A stretch of 64,000 bases of DNA, from assembly GCF_018919395.1 (NCBI RefSeq), contig NZ_JAHLME010000002.1:248001-312000 (forward strand), written 5' to 3'. Position numbers and translations under genes: made by a program. Source of the DNA: Geomonas azotofigens. GTDB lineage: Bacteria; Desulfobacterota; Desulfuromonadia; Geobacterales; Geobacteraceae. Below, piece after piece: positions 44,293 to 53,003 of the stretch. The notes below the pieces were generated by a model that worked only from the letters and a program-made list of their open reading frames with translations, did no database searches and was not told the DNA's origin. The first letter of the stretch is position 1. Each line of letters starts with the position of its first letter.

Positions 44293-44951
44293 ACTCTTTC
44301 ATCTTCATCGCCCTGCCCTACACGGCACTGGCGCTGCTGCTCCTCGTCACCCCGTACCGGTTCCTGAGCAACCGGCTCACCTGGACCGCCTATTCGACCC
44401 AGTTCCTGGAACGAAAGGTGCTCTACTGGGGCATCAACCCGTGGCACTACGGCATCCTGCCCATCCTGCTGGCCCACATCGTGGGCTTCGCCTTCCCCGG
44501 CGCCTTCAAGGGTTTGCTTGGCAACCCGGAAACCCTGGTGGGCGTGGAAAGCGTCCTCTTCGGGCTGGGGGCCTTCGCCGTGCTCGGCGTCGTACTCCTC
44601 TTGCTGCGCCGGGTGAACTCGGCAATGTTGAAGCGGGTCACCTTCACTTCGGACTGGCTGATCCTGTACCTGCTGCTGTTCCAGGCCGGCACCGGGATCT
44701 ACATCGGCTACGTCCTGCGCTGGGGCTCCCAGTGGTACCTGCACACGGCGGTTCCCTACCTCTGGTCCATCGTGTCGTTCCAGCCGCAGATCGAATACGT
44801 CGCCGACCTCCCGCTGGTGTTCAAACTGCACGCCGCCTGCGCCTTCCTGATCGTGGCCGTGCTCCCGTTCACCAAGCTGGTGCACATGCTCTACCTGCCG
44901 GTCGATTTCCTGAAGGACCCGCCGCTTTTGTACCGGTGGCGGTCGAAGTAA
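44286..44951 (+). CDS. narI: Respiratory nitrate reductase gamma subunit NarI
   Basis: 221 residues with five membrane helices. The b-heme ligands are recognisable: His54 and His64 (WHYGILPILLAH) and a second pair 18 residues apart in KLHAACAFLIVAVLPFTKLVH, matching the spacing of E. coli NarI His56/66 and His187/205. It oxidises quinol and passes electrons to NarH. Last gene of the narGHJI set. Confidence 0.96.
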   Translation: MLNSFIFIALPYTALALLLLVTPYRFLSNRLTWTAYSTQFLERKVLYWGINPWHYGILPILLAHIVGFAFPGAFKGLLGNPETLVGVESVLFGLGAFAVLGVVLLLLRRVNSAMLKRVTFTSDWLILYLLLFQAGTGIYIGYVLRWGSQWYLHTAVPYLWSIVSFQPQIEYVADLPLVFKLHAACAFLIVAVLPFTKLVHMLYLPVDFLKDPPLLYRWRSK

Positions 44952-45069
44952 GGCGGAAAGTGTAGGGATACGGGATAGAGGCTATGGGATGAATCTGGCG
45001 CCATCCGGGCTTTGCACGGTGCATGCAGCATTTGATGATCTGGGCATTTGAGAATCTATGGGAGGGATG

Positions 45070-46455
45070 ATGTCGTCACGCGTATTGGCAGTATGGACCC
45101 CGGAGGATGCCCAGTTTTGGGAACAGCAGGGTAAGGCCGTCGCCTACCGAAACCTCTGGATCTCGATCCCTTCGCTTTTCCTTTCCTTCGCGGTCTGGAT
45201 GGTCTGGAGCGTGGTCGTGGTGAACCTGCAGTCGATCGGGTTCTCCTTCGATGCGGACAAGCTGTTCTGGCTGGCGGCGCTGCCGGGGCTCTCCGGGGCG
45301 ACCCTCAGGATCTTCTACTCGTTCATGGTCCCCATCTTCGGCGGCAGGACCTGGACCACCATCAGCACCGCGTCGCTGTTGATCCCGGCCATCGGCATCG
45401 GCTTCGCGGTGCGGGACCCGCATACGAGCTACAGCACGATGCTCGTGCTGGCGTTTTTGTGCGGCCTGGGCGGCGGGAACTTCGCCTCGAGCATGTCCAA
45501 CATCAGCTTCTTCTTTCCGAAGGCCCTCAAAGGTACCGCCCTCGGGCTGAACGCGGGCCTTGGCAACCTCGGGGTGAGCGCCATGCAGTTCCTGGTACCG
45601 CTGGTGATCACCGGCGGGATGTTCGGTGCCCTGTGCGGCGATCCCCAGGTCTGCGTCATCAAGGGGGTCTCCACCTCGGTCTGGATGCAGAACGCCGGCT
45701 TCGTCTGGGTCCCCTTCATCGTCCTCTCCACCCTGGCCGCCTGGTTCGGCATGAACGACATCGCTGAGGCCAAGGCGTCCTTCAAGGAGCAGTCGGTGAT
45801 CTTCAAGCGCAAGCACAACTGGATCATGTGCTGGCTCTACCTGGGCACCTTCGGATCGTTCATCGGCTATTCCGCGGGGCTGCCGCTGTTGATCAAGTCG
45901 CAGTTCCCGACCATCAACCCGATGCAGTACGCCTTCCTGGGGCCTCTGGTCGGGGCGCTGTGCCGCCCGCTCGGCGGCTGGATCGCCGACAAGGTCGGGG
46001 GCGCCCGGGTCACCTTCTGGAACTTCGTCGCCATGACCGCCGCCGCCTTCGGGGTGCTGCACTACCTCCCCGGCCAGGAGAGCCCGGGGAACTTCTGGGG
46101 TTTTCTCGCCATGTTCATCCTGCTGTTCGTTACCACGGGGATCGGCAACGGGTCGACCTTCAGGATGATTCCCGTCATCTTCCTCACCGAGCGCCAGCGT
46201 GCGGCCGGCGACGTGAGGCGCGAGGCCCAAGCCAGGGCCGCTGCCGAGGCGGGAAAGGAAGCCGCGGCCGTTCTCGGCTTCTGCTCCGCGTTCGCAGCCT
46301 ACGGGGCCTTCTTTATCCCCAAGGCCTTCGGCAGTTCCATCACCCATACCGGCGGACCGCAGGCGGCGCTCTACGGCTTCCTCGCCTTCTATGTGAGCTG
46401 TATCGCCCTCACCTGGTATTGCTATTCGCGCAAGAATGCCGAGATGCCCTGCTAA
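45070..46455 (+). CDS. narK: NarK-type nitrate/nitrite transporter (MFS)
   Basis: About 461 residues with 12 predicted membrane helices. Signature motifs are FLCGLGGGNFASSMSNISFFFP and the second half GPLVGALCRPLGGWIADKVGGARVTFWNF, with TTGIGNGSTFRMIP, the nitrate signature of the NNP family. It probably takes up nitrate and/or exports nitrite. ATGs at 45058, 45067 and 45070 are in frame; GGAGGG lies 3 bases before the last, which I choose. It follows narI by 118 bases and may share the operon. Confidence 0.92.
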   Translation: MSSRVLAVWTPEDAQFWEQQGKAVAYRNLWISIPSLFLSFAVWMVWSVVVVNLQSIGFSFDADKLFWLAALPGLSGATLRIFYSFMVPIFGGRTWTTISTASLLIPAIGIGFAVRDPHTSYSTMLVLAFLCGLGGGNFASSMSNISFFFPKALKGTALGLNAGLGNLGVSAMQFLVPLVITGGMFGALCGDPQVCVIKGVSTSVWMQNAGFVWVPFIVLSTLAAWFGMNDIAEAKASFKEQSVIFKRKHNWIMCWLYLGTFGSFIGYSAGLPLLIKSQFPTINPMQYAFLGPLVGALCRPLGGWIADKVGGARVTFWNFVAMTAAAFGVLHYLPGQESPGNFWGFLAMFILLFVTTGIGNGSTFRMIPVIFLTERQRAAGDVRREAQARAAAEAGKEAAAVLGFCSAFAAYGAFFIPKAFGSSITHTGGPQAALYGFLAFYVSCIALTWYCYSRKNAEMPC

Positions 46456-46472
46456 AGAGGATGCGTGGGACA

Positions 46473-46560
46473 GCGCCGGGAAAGTGTGGTATCTTCTCCC
46501 GGTGCCTGACGGGCAAGGTTGCGACAACACTGAAGGTCCGGTGGCTTAACCGCCGGACCG
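46473..46560 (+). ncRNA. Structured 5' leader of the TauE-family gene (class unknown)
   Basis: Two stems are visible: CCGGGA/TCCCGG in the first half and a 10-bp stem GGTCCGGTGG/CCGCCGGACC with loop CTTAA at 46535-46559 (one G-U pair). AGTGT and ACACT in between could add a long-range pairing. No T-run follows, so it is not a terminator. It does not match any riboswitch core I know. Confidence 0.4.
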
Positions 46561-46572
46561 CCAGAGGGTTAC

Positions 46573-47310
46573 ATGATCCTGGAACTTCTGATACCGATGT
46601 TGTTGTGCACCCTGCTGGTCGCCGTCCTCTACTCGTGTGTCGGGCATGGCGGGGCGTCGGGATACATTGCGGTGCTGGCACTATTCAGCGTGGCGCCGGA
46701 GGTGTTCAAGCCGACGGCGCTGACCCTGAACCTCCTGGTGGCGGGGATCGCCACCTTCTCCTTCGCCCGCGCCGGGCATTTCTCGTGGCGCCTGTTCTGG
46801 CCCTTCGCGGCAACCTCGATCCCGTTCAGTTTCCTGGGCGGCTACCTCACCCTCCCCTCCCACATCTACCGGCCGCTGGTCGGCGTGGTGCTGCTCCTCT
46901 CCGCATCGCGCCTCTTGCTGCAGGGAAATCAGGGGCCCGTACGCACCACTCCCCCGGCAACGCCGACCGCGATGGTGATCGGGGCGGCCCTGGGGCTACT
47001 CTCCGGCCTCACCGGCGTCGGCGGGGGCATCTTCCTCAGTCCGCTGCTTTTGTTGTGCAAGTGGGGTGAGCCGAGGGAGGTCTCGGCGGTGGCGGCGCTC
47101 TTCATCCTGGTCAATTCAGCGGCGGGGCTACTGGGGCATCTGAGCGGGGTGCAGGCGATACCGAGCTACGCGCCGCTCATGGCCGGCAGCGCCCTCCTCG
47201 GCGGCGTGGTAGGTTCCCTGTTGGGGAGCCGCCACCTCCCCGTTCCCACCATCATGAGGGTCCTCTCCCTCGTCCTCGCCATCGCCGGTTTCAAGCTGCT
47301 GCTGGTGTAA
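46573..47310 (+). CDS. TauE/SafE family sulfite/anion exporter
   Basis: 245 residues, about eight membrane helices in two similar halves: VLYSCVGHGGASGYIAVLALF and LLSGLTGVGGGIFLSPLLLL are the paired TSUP-family glycine motifs, followed by EVSAVAALFILVNSAAGLLGHL. Substrates of this family include sulfite, sulfoacetate and other small anions; none can be assigned here. It follows narK by 117 bases and ends 9 bases from convergent uppP. Confidence 0.88.
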   Translation: MILELLIPMLLCTLLVAVLYSCVGHGGASGYIAVLALFSVAPEVFKPTALTLNLLVAGIATFSFARAGHFSWRLFWPFAATSIPFSFLGGYLTLPSHIYRPLVGVVLLLSASRLLLQGNQGPVRTTPPATPTAMVIGAALGLLSGLTGVGGGIFLSPLLLLCKWGEPREVSAVAALFILVNSAAGLLGHLSGVQAIPSYAPLMAGSALLGGVVGSLLGSRHLPVPTIMRVLSLVLAIAGFKLLLV

Positions 47311-47319
47311 ATCCCGCCT

Positions 47320-48084
47320 CTAGAAGAGAAAAACCAGGAAGAGCACCCCCACGATGATGCGATAGATGCCGAAGGGGATGAAGGTGTGGCTGGTGACGAA
47401 CTTCAGCAGGGCCTTGATGCCGATCACGCCGAAGATGAACGAGGTGACAAACCCTACGGCGATGTTCTGCCAGTCCGCCGCATGGAAAACCGTGTAGTTC
47501 TTGTAGACGTCGTAACAGGTGGCGGCAAACATGGTGGGAAGGGCGAGCAGGAAGGAGAATTCGGTGGCGTCCTTGCGGTCCAGACCGAACAGCAGCCCCC
47601 CCATGATGGTGGCGCCGGAACGCGAGACGCCGGGGACCATGGAGAGACACTGGACCAGGCCGATGGAGAAGGCCTGCTTGTAGCTGATCTCGTCAAGGGT
47701 GTGGGTGGTGGCGGGCCGGTCCTTCATCCAGAGTTCGATGACGATGAAGGCAGCGCCGCCGGCGATGAGCATGTAACTCACCAGCGAAGGCTGGAAGAAC
47801 GACTTGACCAGCTTGTAGAGCAGAAACCCGATGGTGCCGGTGGGAAGAAAGGCGAAGCAGACTTTCTTGATCAGGTCCGGGCGCGCGAGGAGTTGCTTGC
47901 GGTACACCTCGACCACGGCCAGCATGGCCCCCAGCTGGATGACCACCTCGAACACCTTGTGCGCCTCTGACTGCTGCAGCTTCAAAAGCGCCGACGCCAG
48001 GATCAGATGCCCTGTGGAAGAAACAGGAAGGAACTCGCTCAACCCCTCCACGACGCCCAGTACTATCGCCTCGAAAATACCCAC
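47320..48084 (-). CDS. uppP: Undecaprenyl-diphosphatase UppP (BacA)
   Basis: 254 residues, multi-pass membrane protein. Catalytic motifs EGLSEFLPVSSTGHLIL near the N-terminus and PGVSRSGATIMGGLL in the second half are intact. It dephosphorylates undecaprenyl-PP, recycling the lipid carrier for peptidoglycan and surface polysaccharide; relevant to the downstream sugar cluster. GTG at 48084 (MGIFEAIVLG) is chosen because AAGGAG lies 8 bases upstream; a GTG at 48102 is the alternative. Confidence 0.95.
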   Translation of the reverse strand: MGIFEAIVLGVVEGLSEFLPVSSTGHLILASALLKLQQSEAHKVFEVVIQLGAMLAVVEVYRKQLLARPDLIKKVCFAFLPTGTIGFLLYKLVKSFFQPSLVSYMLIAGGAAFIVIELWMKDRPATTHTLDEISYKQAFSIGLVQCLSMVPGVSRSGATIMGGLLFGLDRKDATEFSFLLALPTMFAATCYDVYKNYTVFHAADWQNIAVGFVTSFIFGVIGIKALLKFVTSHTFIPFGIYRIIVGVLFLVFLF

Positions 48085-48213
48085 GAACCCACTCCTTGCC
48101 ACTGCGCTGGTTTAAGCGAGCTAAGATACCCGATCGATGCGGCATTGTAAAGCCGAACCAGTGGCGGGAAAGATGCCATCCAGCTAGGCGTGGACAGGGT
48201 GAACTTGGGAAGA

Positions 48214-48240
48214 TGGAACCACGGGACGCCCCGTGGTCCC
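48214..48240. other. Strong hairpin between hemerythrin and uppP genes
   Basis: ACCACGGG-ACGC-CCCGTGGT (8-bp perfect stem) extended by two more pairs after a mismatch. No T-run on either side, so it is not a standard terminator. Confidence 0.5.
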
Positions 48241-48263
48241 ACGTGCGGAAGAACTGCCAGGTA

Positions 48264-48671
48264 TCAGTGGTGCAGTTTCTCGTAGGCGGCGTAAAGGGTG
48301 TTCTCCTCGCTGCGCAGCCTCCTCGAGATGGTGGCGAACAGCCTGCCCAGCGCCTTGGCGAACTCGATATCGATCACCGCGTCGTCGGCGGAGTACTTCT
48401 TGAAGAAGGTCACCGCGTTGCCGGATATCTCGTCCATGTCCTTGGCGTAAAAATCAACGGTGCGTTTCAGAGCCTGGTCCGTCTGCGCGGCCTTGTTCAG
48501 CACCGGGTAGAGTTGCGCGTCCTCCTTGCGCAGATGCGCCAGCAGCGTCGACTGCGCCGCCAAAAGGAGCTTGTGCGCCTCGTTGTTGGTAATGCTGGTA
48601 TCCTTGACGCGGTTGAGCATCTCCTCGATTGCCACGTGATCCCGTTTCAGCTCATCTATCAACCTTGCCAT
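48264..48671 (-). CDS. Hemerythrin HHE domain protein
   Basis: 135 residues, four-helix hemerythrin-like fold. Metal ligands visible: His12 in KRDHVAIEEML, His46 and Glu50 region in LLAHLRKEDAQLYP, and EENTLYAAYEKL near the end, where the last helix has Glu but no His until the C-terminal LHH. A diiron site for O2 or NO handling is likely. ATG at 48671 follows AGGAGAGG. A Crp/Fnr-type promoter lies upstream like that of the nar operon, so it probably serves nitrosative stress during nitrate respiration. Confidence 0.85.
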   Translation of the reverse strand: MARLIDELKRDHVAIEEMLNRVKDTSITNNEAHKLLLAAQSTLLAHLRKEDAQLYPVLNKAAQTDQALKRTVDFYAKDMDEISGNAVTFFKKYSADDAVIDIEFAKALGRLFATISRRLRSEENTLYAAYEKLHH

Positions 48672-48727
48672 TTGTCACCTCTCCTACTGCGTTTTTTGAT
48701 CTTTCGCTTGATCAGCCTGATATCCGA

Positions 48728-48769
48728 AGTATAGGCGGGCGAGAAGGCTAGCGGGTTGACGCAGGTCAA
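48728..48769 (-). promoter_or_regulatory. Class II Crp/Fnr-type promoter of the hemerythrin gene
   Basis: TTGAC-GCAG-GTCAA (48756-48769) is a perfect inverted repeat. On the minus strand TATACT at 48733-48728 is the -10 element; the operator centre is then at -41.5 from a start at 48721. The same spacing is found before the nar operon. The leader is about 50 bases. Confidence 0.8.
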
Positions 48770-48781
48770 GCAATTGAACTC

Positions 48782-50176
48782 TTATTTTGCCAAGGAGACG
48801 CTTTCCTTACCGAAATAGGCTGCGTAGGCACGGTTGACCCAGTTCTGGGGGTCAGAATCGATGAAGTAGAAGTAGAGACTGGCGGGGCGGGTCGTAACCT
48901 CGGAAGTAGTACAGTGGCTGGTAGCGCAGTGAATGAGCTGCGATTGTTTTTGCTGCATCTCCCTGCTGTAACGAAGGGAATCGCCACTTAAAAGATCTTT
49001 GGTCACCGTCACGAAATTGGATCTCTGCAGGCAGAATAAAACCGCCAGGAACACGACGCCGACCATGCTGCACCGTTTAGACGGGATGTTCTTCAAGAAG
49101 GCCAAGGCTGGTTCACCGAGTTTAGAAAAAATGACTGCAACGTTTATCGTCAAACCGATCATGAAGAAGAAGTAAATGATGTTCAGTACGCGGTTTTGCG
49201 GGTACATCCCGGTGGCCCAGTACGGTATGAAGAACCCCAGCACGACGAGAAGTAACAACATGCACATCGAGTACAGGATCCTGATCCTGCCATAAATGGC
49301 CCTCAGTTGTGGTCTGCTGATGACGGTACAGAAAACGGCAGTCACGAGGATCAATGTCACCGGGTAGGTCATCCATACTTCCATGGAAGCAAGTGCGGCT
49401 TTAAAAGCATTCCAGGCGATGGTCCAGACGGTCCTGTGAGTATCGTAGTCACTCTTCATGCGTGCGAAATTGCCGGGGGCGAAAACTCCGATACAGCTTC
49501 CCGTTGCGACCGCGAAGAATGTCGCAATGTGAAACGGAGTCAGGGTCTTCCTGGACGCATACCGATAGGCGATCAACGTCAAGCTGAAAAGGAATGTAAG
49601 GGACAGCACGATCTCGTTGGTGCCGCCAAGAAAGAGGGACAACGCAAGGACCGCTCCCCTGTTCCACAGGTTGTCGAATTTCTGGTCCTGGTCCATCAGG
49701 AGTATCAGCGAAAGCCACAGGACCATCATCGTTGCTGCGACTTGGTACGTGGCCACTCCCGCCATCCAGTAAAGCCACGACCTCAGGTCATCCATCTGGT
49801 CCAGGCAGGCGAACAACAAGGCCAGCGAGAATGCGAGCTTTTCCTGCCACGCGAGGGTCCGTTTGGTCAGTGCATGTGTCAGAAGGTACAGCGAACCGAC
49901 CTGGGCCGCGATGAGGAGGGCAAAACTGAGCCTGTACCCTGCGAGGCTATCATGAACGAGGGGATTGATGCTGAGAAGCACGGTCGACGTGAAACGTCCC
50001 GACCACTTGACGTACCAGTCGTACTGACATGTTAGAAACCCGAGGCTTCGAGCGGCAACGGAGTAGACGAAATCATCGGTTTGAGGATAGGCAAAGAAGC
50101 AGTTAATGACAAACGGAAGCAGCAACACGGTCAAAAGCAGTACCGCCAAAGTCTTCTTCGAATCCGAAATCGGCAT
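48782..50176 (-). CDS. DUF6056-like polytopic membrane protein
   Basis: 464 residues with about eleven hydrophobic segments. After the first helix comes YPQTDDFVYSVAAR; the acidic pair after a first membrane segment and the WSGRFTST motif match the DUF6056 family and GT-C type glycosyltransferases, so a lipid-linked sugar transferase or O-antigen modifying role is plausible. The base composition looks lower in GC than its neighbours. It lies downstream of the terminator that ends the polysaccharide operon, so it has its own transcription start. Confidence 0.7.
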   Translation of the reverse strand: MPISDSKKTLAVLLLTVLLLPFVINCFFAYPQTDDFVYSVAARSLGFLTCQYDWYVKWSGRFTSTVLLSINPLVHDSLAGYRLSFALLIAAQVGSLYLLTHALTKRTLAWQEKLAFSLALLFACLDQMDDLRSWLYWMAGVATYQVAATMMVLWLSLILLMDQDQKFDNLWNRGAVLALSLFLGGTNEIVLSLTFLFSLTLIAYRYASRKTLTPFHIATFFAVATGSCIGVFAPGNFARMKSDYDTHRTVWTIAWNAFKAALASMEVWMTYPVTLILVTAVFCTVISRPQLRAIYGRIRILYSMCMLLLLVVLGFFIPYWATGMYPQNRVLNIIYFFFMIGLTINVAVIFSKLGEPALAFLKNIPSKRCSMVGVVFLAVLFCLQRSNFVTVTKDLLSGDSLRYSREMQQKQSQLIHCATSHCTTSEVTTRPASLYFYFIDSDPQNWVNRAYAAYFGKESVSLAK

Positions 50177-50223
50177 CCGTCTTCCTCGTAGTGGTCCCGG
50201 TGGTCCCAGGGGTTGATGCGGGC

Positions 50224-50286
50224 AAAAAAAAGAGGCGTCAGCCTGAAGCGGAGCAATCGCGGCAACTGCCGCGATCAGGAAGCCTC
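50224..50286 (-). terminator. Rho-independent terminator of the polysaccharide operon
   Basis: On the minus strand GAGGC pairs with GCCTC just before eight T. Inside is a perfect 9-bp hairpin ATCGCGGCA-GT-TGCCGCGAT. The structure begins in the last codons of the FkbM gene. Confidence 0.78.
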
Positions 50287-51006
50287 GTTGCGGAAGAAGA
50301 CGCCGTCCACCTGGTAGGTCCTCCCGGTGGCGTCGTCGGAGAAGCAGGGGTTCACGTCGTGAAGGGCAAAGCCCAGCGCTTCCACCGCATCGATCACCTC
50401 ACGGAAAAGAGGCTCTCCCTGGTACAGCGGCTGCAAGGAAAGTTCGAGCTGCACGCCGAGTACCTGCCCCAGCACCCTTTCGGCGCCGCGCAGCACGGGG
50501 AGCTCGTACCCCTGCACGTCGATCTTCAGAAAGACCCTGTCGCTGGGTGAAAGGTAGGAGAGCACGGCGTCGTCGAGCCGGCGCATCGGCACCTTCTCCA
50601 CGGCCACGGTCCTGACGCGGGGCTCCGCCCGCAGGTGCGCATCGGAAACCGGGAGTATCGAACTGCTCTCCAGGTTGGCGGACACCTTGATCTCGACCTC
50701 GCCCGAGCTCTCCCCAAGCGCCTGGCGCGGGGCTACAATCAGGGCCGGGTCCCTGCGGGCGAGCTTGACGAGGGCGGCATGCGCCTCGGACAACGGATCG
50801 AAGCAGATGATCCTCCCATGGTAACCGATGGAGCGGAGGTGCCGTGCGAACTGACCGGTGTTGGCGCCGACGTCCAGCACCGTGTCGATCCGGTGCCGCT
50901 TAAGCATGCGGGCAAGCCGCGCCGCCTCGGAGCGCGCCGGACGATAGGCGCGCAGGTCCACCCCAAATCGCCTCGCCAATTGCTTGATTAACAGTTCAAA
51001 CTGCAC
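50275..51006 (-). CDS. FkbM family methyltransferase
   Basis: 243 residues. SAM motif VLDVGANTGQFARHL (about 45-60), ICFDPLSEAH, and the FkbM signature VFLKIDVQGYELPVLRGAERVL. Members methylate sugar hydroxyls in polysaccharides and antibiotics. GTG at 51006 follows AGGAGGAG by 5 bases; longer frames have no such site. Last gene before the terminator. Confidence 0.9.
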   Translation of the reverse strand: MQFELLIKQLARRFGVDLRAYRPARSEAARLARMLKRHRIDTVLDVGANTGQFARHLRSIGYHGRIICFDPLSEAHAALVKLARRDPALIVAPRQALGESSGEVEIKVSANLESSSILPVSDAHLRAEPRVRTVAVEKVPMRRLDDAVLSYLSPSDRVFLKIDVQGYELPVLRGAERVLGQVLGVQLELSLQPLYQGEPLFREVIDAVEALGFALHDVNPCFSDDATGRTYQVDGVFFRNEAS

Positions 51007-51077
51007 GTAATCTCCTCCTGGATGTGATGCCCGTTCCACTCTCCGGTCACCGCTCAGGCGAACAGGCGTCCTGGCGT

Positions 51078-52181
51078 TTAGAGCAGCTTCCGGTACACCG
51101 CGGCGGTCTCCCGCGCGCAGCGGTCCCAGGAAAAAAGCTTGAGGCGCTCCAGCCCCCGGGCGATCAGTTCGCGACGCGCGCTCTCCGATGACGCCACGCT
51201 CTGCAGCGCCAGCCGCATCGACTCGACGTCGCCAGCCTCGAAATAGGCGCCGGCATCCCCCACCACCTCGGGGATGGAGCCCCCGTTGCTGCAGACCACG
51301 GGGCAGCCAAAGGACATCGCCTCCAGTGGCGGGATGCCGAATCCCTCGTAGAGCGAGGGATAGACGAAAGCAAGCGCCTGGCGGTAAAGGCGGGCCAGCA
51401 CCTGGTCCCCTCCCCCGAACTGCACCACACGATCTTCGCGCAGTCCGAGCCCCCGGACCGTCTCACGCTCCCGCTGGGTCAACTCGCCCCCTCCAAAACA
51501 AACCAGCAGACAACGCTCATGCACCTCGCGCGACGCCGCGTAGGCCTGGAGCAGGCCGGCAAAGTTTTTGTAGCCACCGCGCGGACCGACGTAGAGAAGG
51601 AAGGAATCCTGGACCAAAGGCGGCTTGCCTGCGTCGTCACCGTCTCTTGCGGGGAGCAGTCCGAAACCGTGATGCACGACGCTGATCTTGTCGGGGGAGG
51701 TGCCGTGAACGTCGATCAGGTCCTGCCGGGTCCGTTTTGAAACGCAGATGATGTGATCTGCCCTCTGCACGGCCATGAGTTTGAAGCGCGGGGTCCTGTC
51801 CGTTGGGTCGAAGTAGCCCGGGAGCCTCTCATGGATCATGTCGTGAACGGTGAGCACCCTGCGGGCTCGAAGCGGCCCCATACGGTAGGGGAAATAGTAG
51901 GTCTCGTGGATCAGATCCGGTGCCTGGGCGCGCATCATCAGGTCGCACATCAGCATCCCCGCGCCCCGAACGGAAAGCGGCATCCGCTTCACGCCGGGGA
52001 GCCGGAAACCTGCGACCAGGTGCTGCAGGTGCTCCAAGTAGGCGTTGATGTGCATGGGAGCGGTGATGGAGACTTCCATCTCATCCAGGGCGGCGATGCG
52101 AGCGGCCAACTCGCAGATGTAGCGCGAGACGCCGCCATAGGCCTGCTCGTAGAATATCTGGGCGTCGTAGGCTATCTTCAC
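51078..52181 (-). CDS. Glycosyltransferase family 4 (GT-B fold)
   Basis: 367 residues. N-terminal YGGVSRYICELAARI acceptor-side loop and the C-terminal donor-binding block YEGFGIPPLEAMSFGCPVVCSNGGSIPEVVGDAG are typical of GT4 enzymes (mannosyl-, rhamnosyl- or glucosyltransferases). Cytoplasmic, probably building the lipid-linked repeat unit. ATG at 52181 overlaps the upstream gene's stop by 4 bases. Confidence 0.92.
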   Translation of the reverse strand: MKIAYDAQIFYEQAYGGVSRYICELAARIAALDEMEVSITAPMHINAYLEHLQHLVAGFRLPGVKRMPLSVRGAGMLMCDLMMRAQAPDLIHETYYFPYRMGPLRARRVLTVHDMIHERLPGYFDPTDRTPRFKLMAVQRADHIICVSKRTRQDLIDVHGTSPDKISVVHHGFGLLPARDGDDAGKPPLVQDSFLLYVGPRGGYKNFAGLLQAYAASREVHERCLLVCFGGGELTQRERETVRGLGLREDRVVQFGGGDQVLARLYRQALAFVYPSLYEGFGIPPLEAMSFGCPVVCSNGGSIPEVVGDAGAYFEAGDVESMRLALQSVASSESARRELIARGLERLKLFSWDRCARETAAVYRKLL

Positions 52182-52999
52182 GGCTTCGAGTCACCGTCGC
52201 GGGAAATTCCCAGCATCAGCTCCTGGTCACGCACCGTTTTGGAGCCCAGGCGGAAGCGGATGTACCGGGACAACGGCGCAGCCAGCGGGCCGGTGACCAT
52301 GCGCAGCAGGTACTCGTCCACCGGTTGCCGGGAAAAGAGATGCAGCCGGTTGGCACTGGCGAAATGCAGGCCGAGGCGGTCGGCCAGTTTCTGCAGGGTC
52401 CGACGCTGGAAAAAGGCGACATGCTGACCGGTGGCGAAGGCATAGTAGTTCCAGCGCTCGGGCGCGGGAGGCTCCCCCTCGTACAGTTCGGTGCTGAAAA
52501 GGAAGTGGTCCGGGCGGTAGGTGGCCAGGGCCTCCTCGATGAAAGGAAGCGGGTCGGTCAAGTGCTCCAGCACCTCGAAGGCGGTGACGGCGCGGCAGGG
52601 ACCCAGCTCCGGCCGGTACTCGAAACCGGGAGCGAGGACGTTCTCACAGTACTTGTCCTGCCAGTAGAAGTCGAAACCCAGGTCCCGCATCATCCGGGTC
52701 AGGAGACCGTACCCTCCGGCCACATCGACAAAGCGGCCCTCACCCCGCTCGCCGGCAAACCAGAAAAGGGTTGAGGCGACCTTCGGCGCTAGGTCCAGGT
52801 TGCGCAGCACAAGACCGGTATCGGCGTTGGCGATGGCGCGACCGTAGGCTTCCTCCAGCCAGTGGGGGTCGCGCGCCGCCAGGAACCCGCAACTGCGGCA
52901 GTAATGGTACTGGGCCAGGTGTTTGCCCAGCACCAGGGCGGAGAACTTCGGCTCCATGGCCCCGGAGCATATCGCACATGTCATGGTTGCTATTCCCAT
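52178..52999 (-). CDS. SAM-dependent methyltransferase with N-terminal zinc ribbon
   Basis: 273 residues. An N-terminal CAIC...CRSCGF cluster (residues 8-39) is followed by a class I methyltransferase domain with FVDVAGGYGLLTRMM and AFEVLEHLTDPL. Such two-part proteins methylate sugars or sugar nucleotides in O-antigen loci. ATG at 52999 follows GAGG at 9 bases and lies 4 bases after the preceding stop. Confidence 0.88.
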   Translation of the reverse strand: MGIATMTCAICSGAMEPKFSALVLGKHLAQYHYCRSCGFLAARDPHWLEEAYGRAIANADTGLVLRNLDLAPKVASTLFWFAGERGEGRFVDVAGGYGLLTRMMRDLGFDFYWQDKYCENVLAPGFEYRPELGPCRAVTAFEVLEHLTDPLPFIEEALATYRPDHFLFSTELYEGEPPAPERWNYYAFATGQHVAFFQRRTLQKLADRLGLHFASANRLHLFSRQPVDEYLLRMVTGPLAAPLSRYIRFRLGSKTVRDQELMLGISRDGDSKP

Positions 53000-53003
53000 A
53001 GGT

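Noticed and set aside
46456-46572. Moco or cobalamin riboswitch before the TauE gene
   Set aside because: The conserved core sequences of these classes are not present; only generic stems are seen.
48214-48240. Terminator between the hemerythrin and uppP genes
   Set aside because: The hairpin is strong but no T-run follows on either strand.
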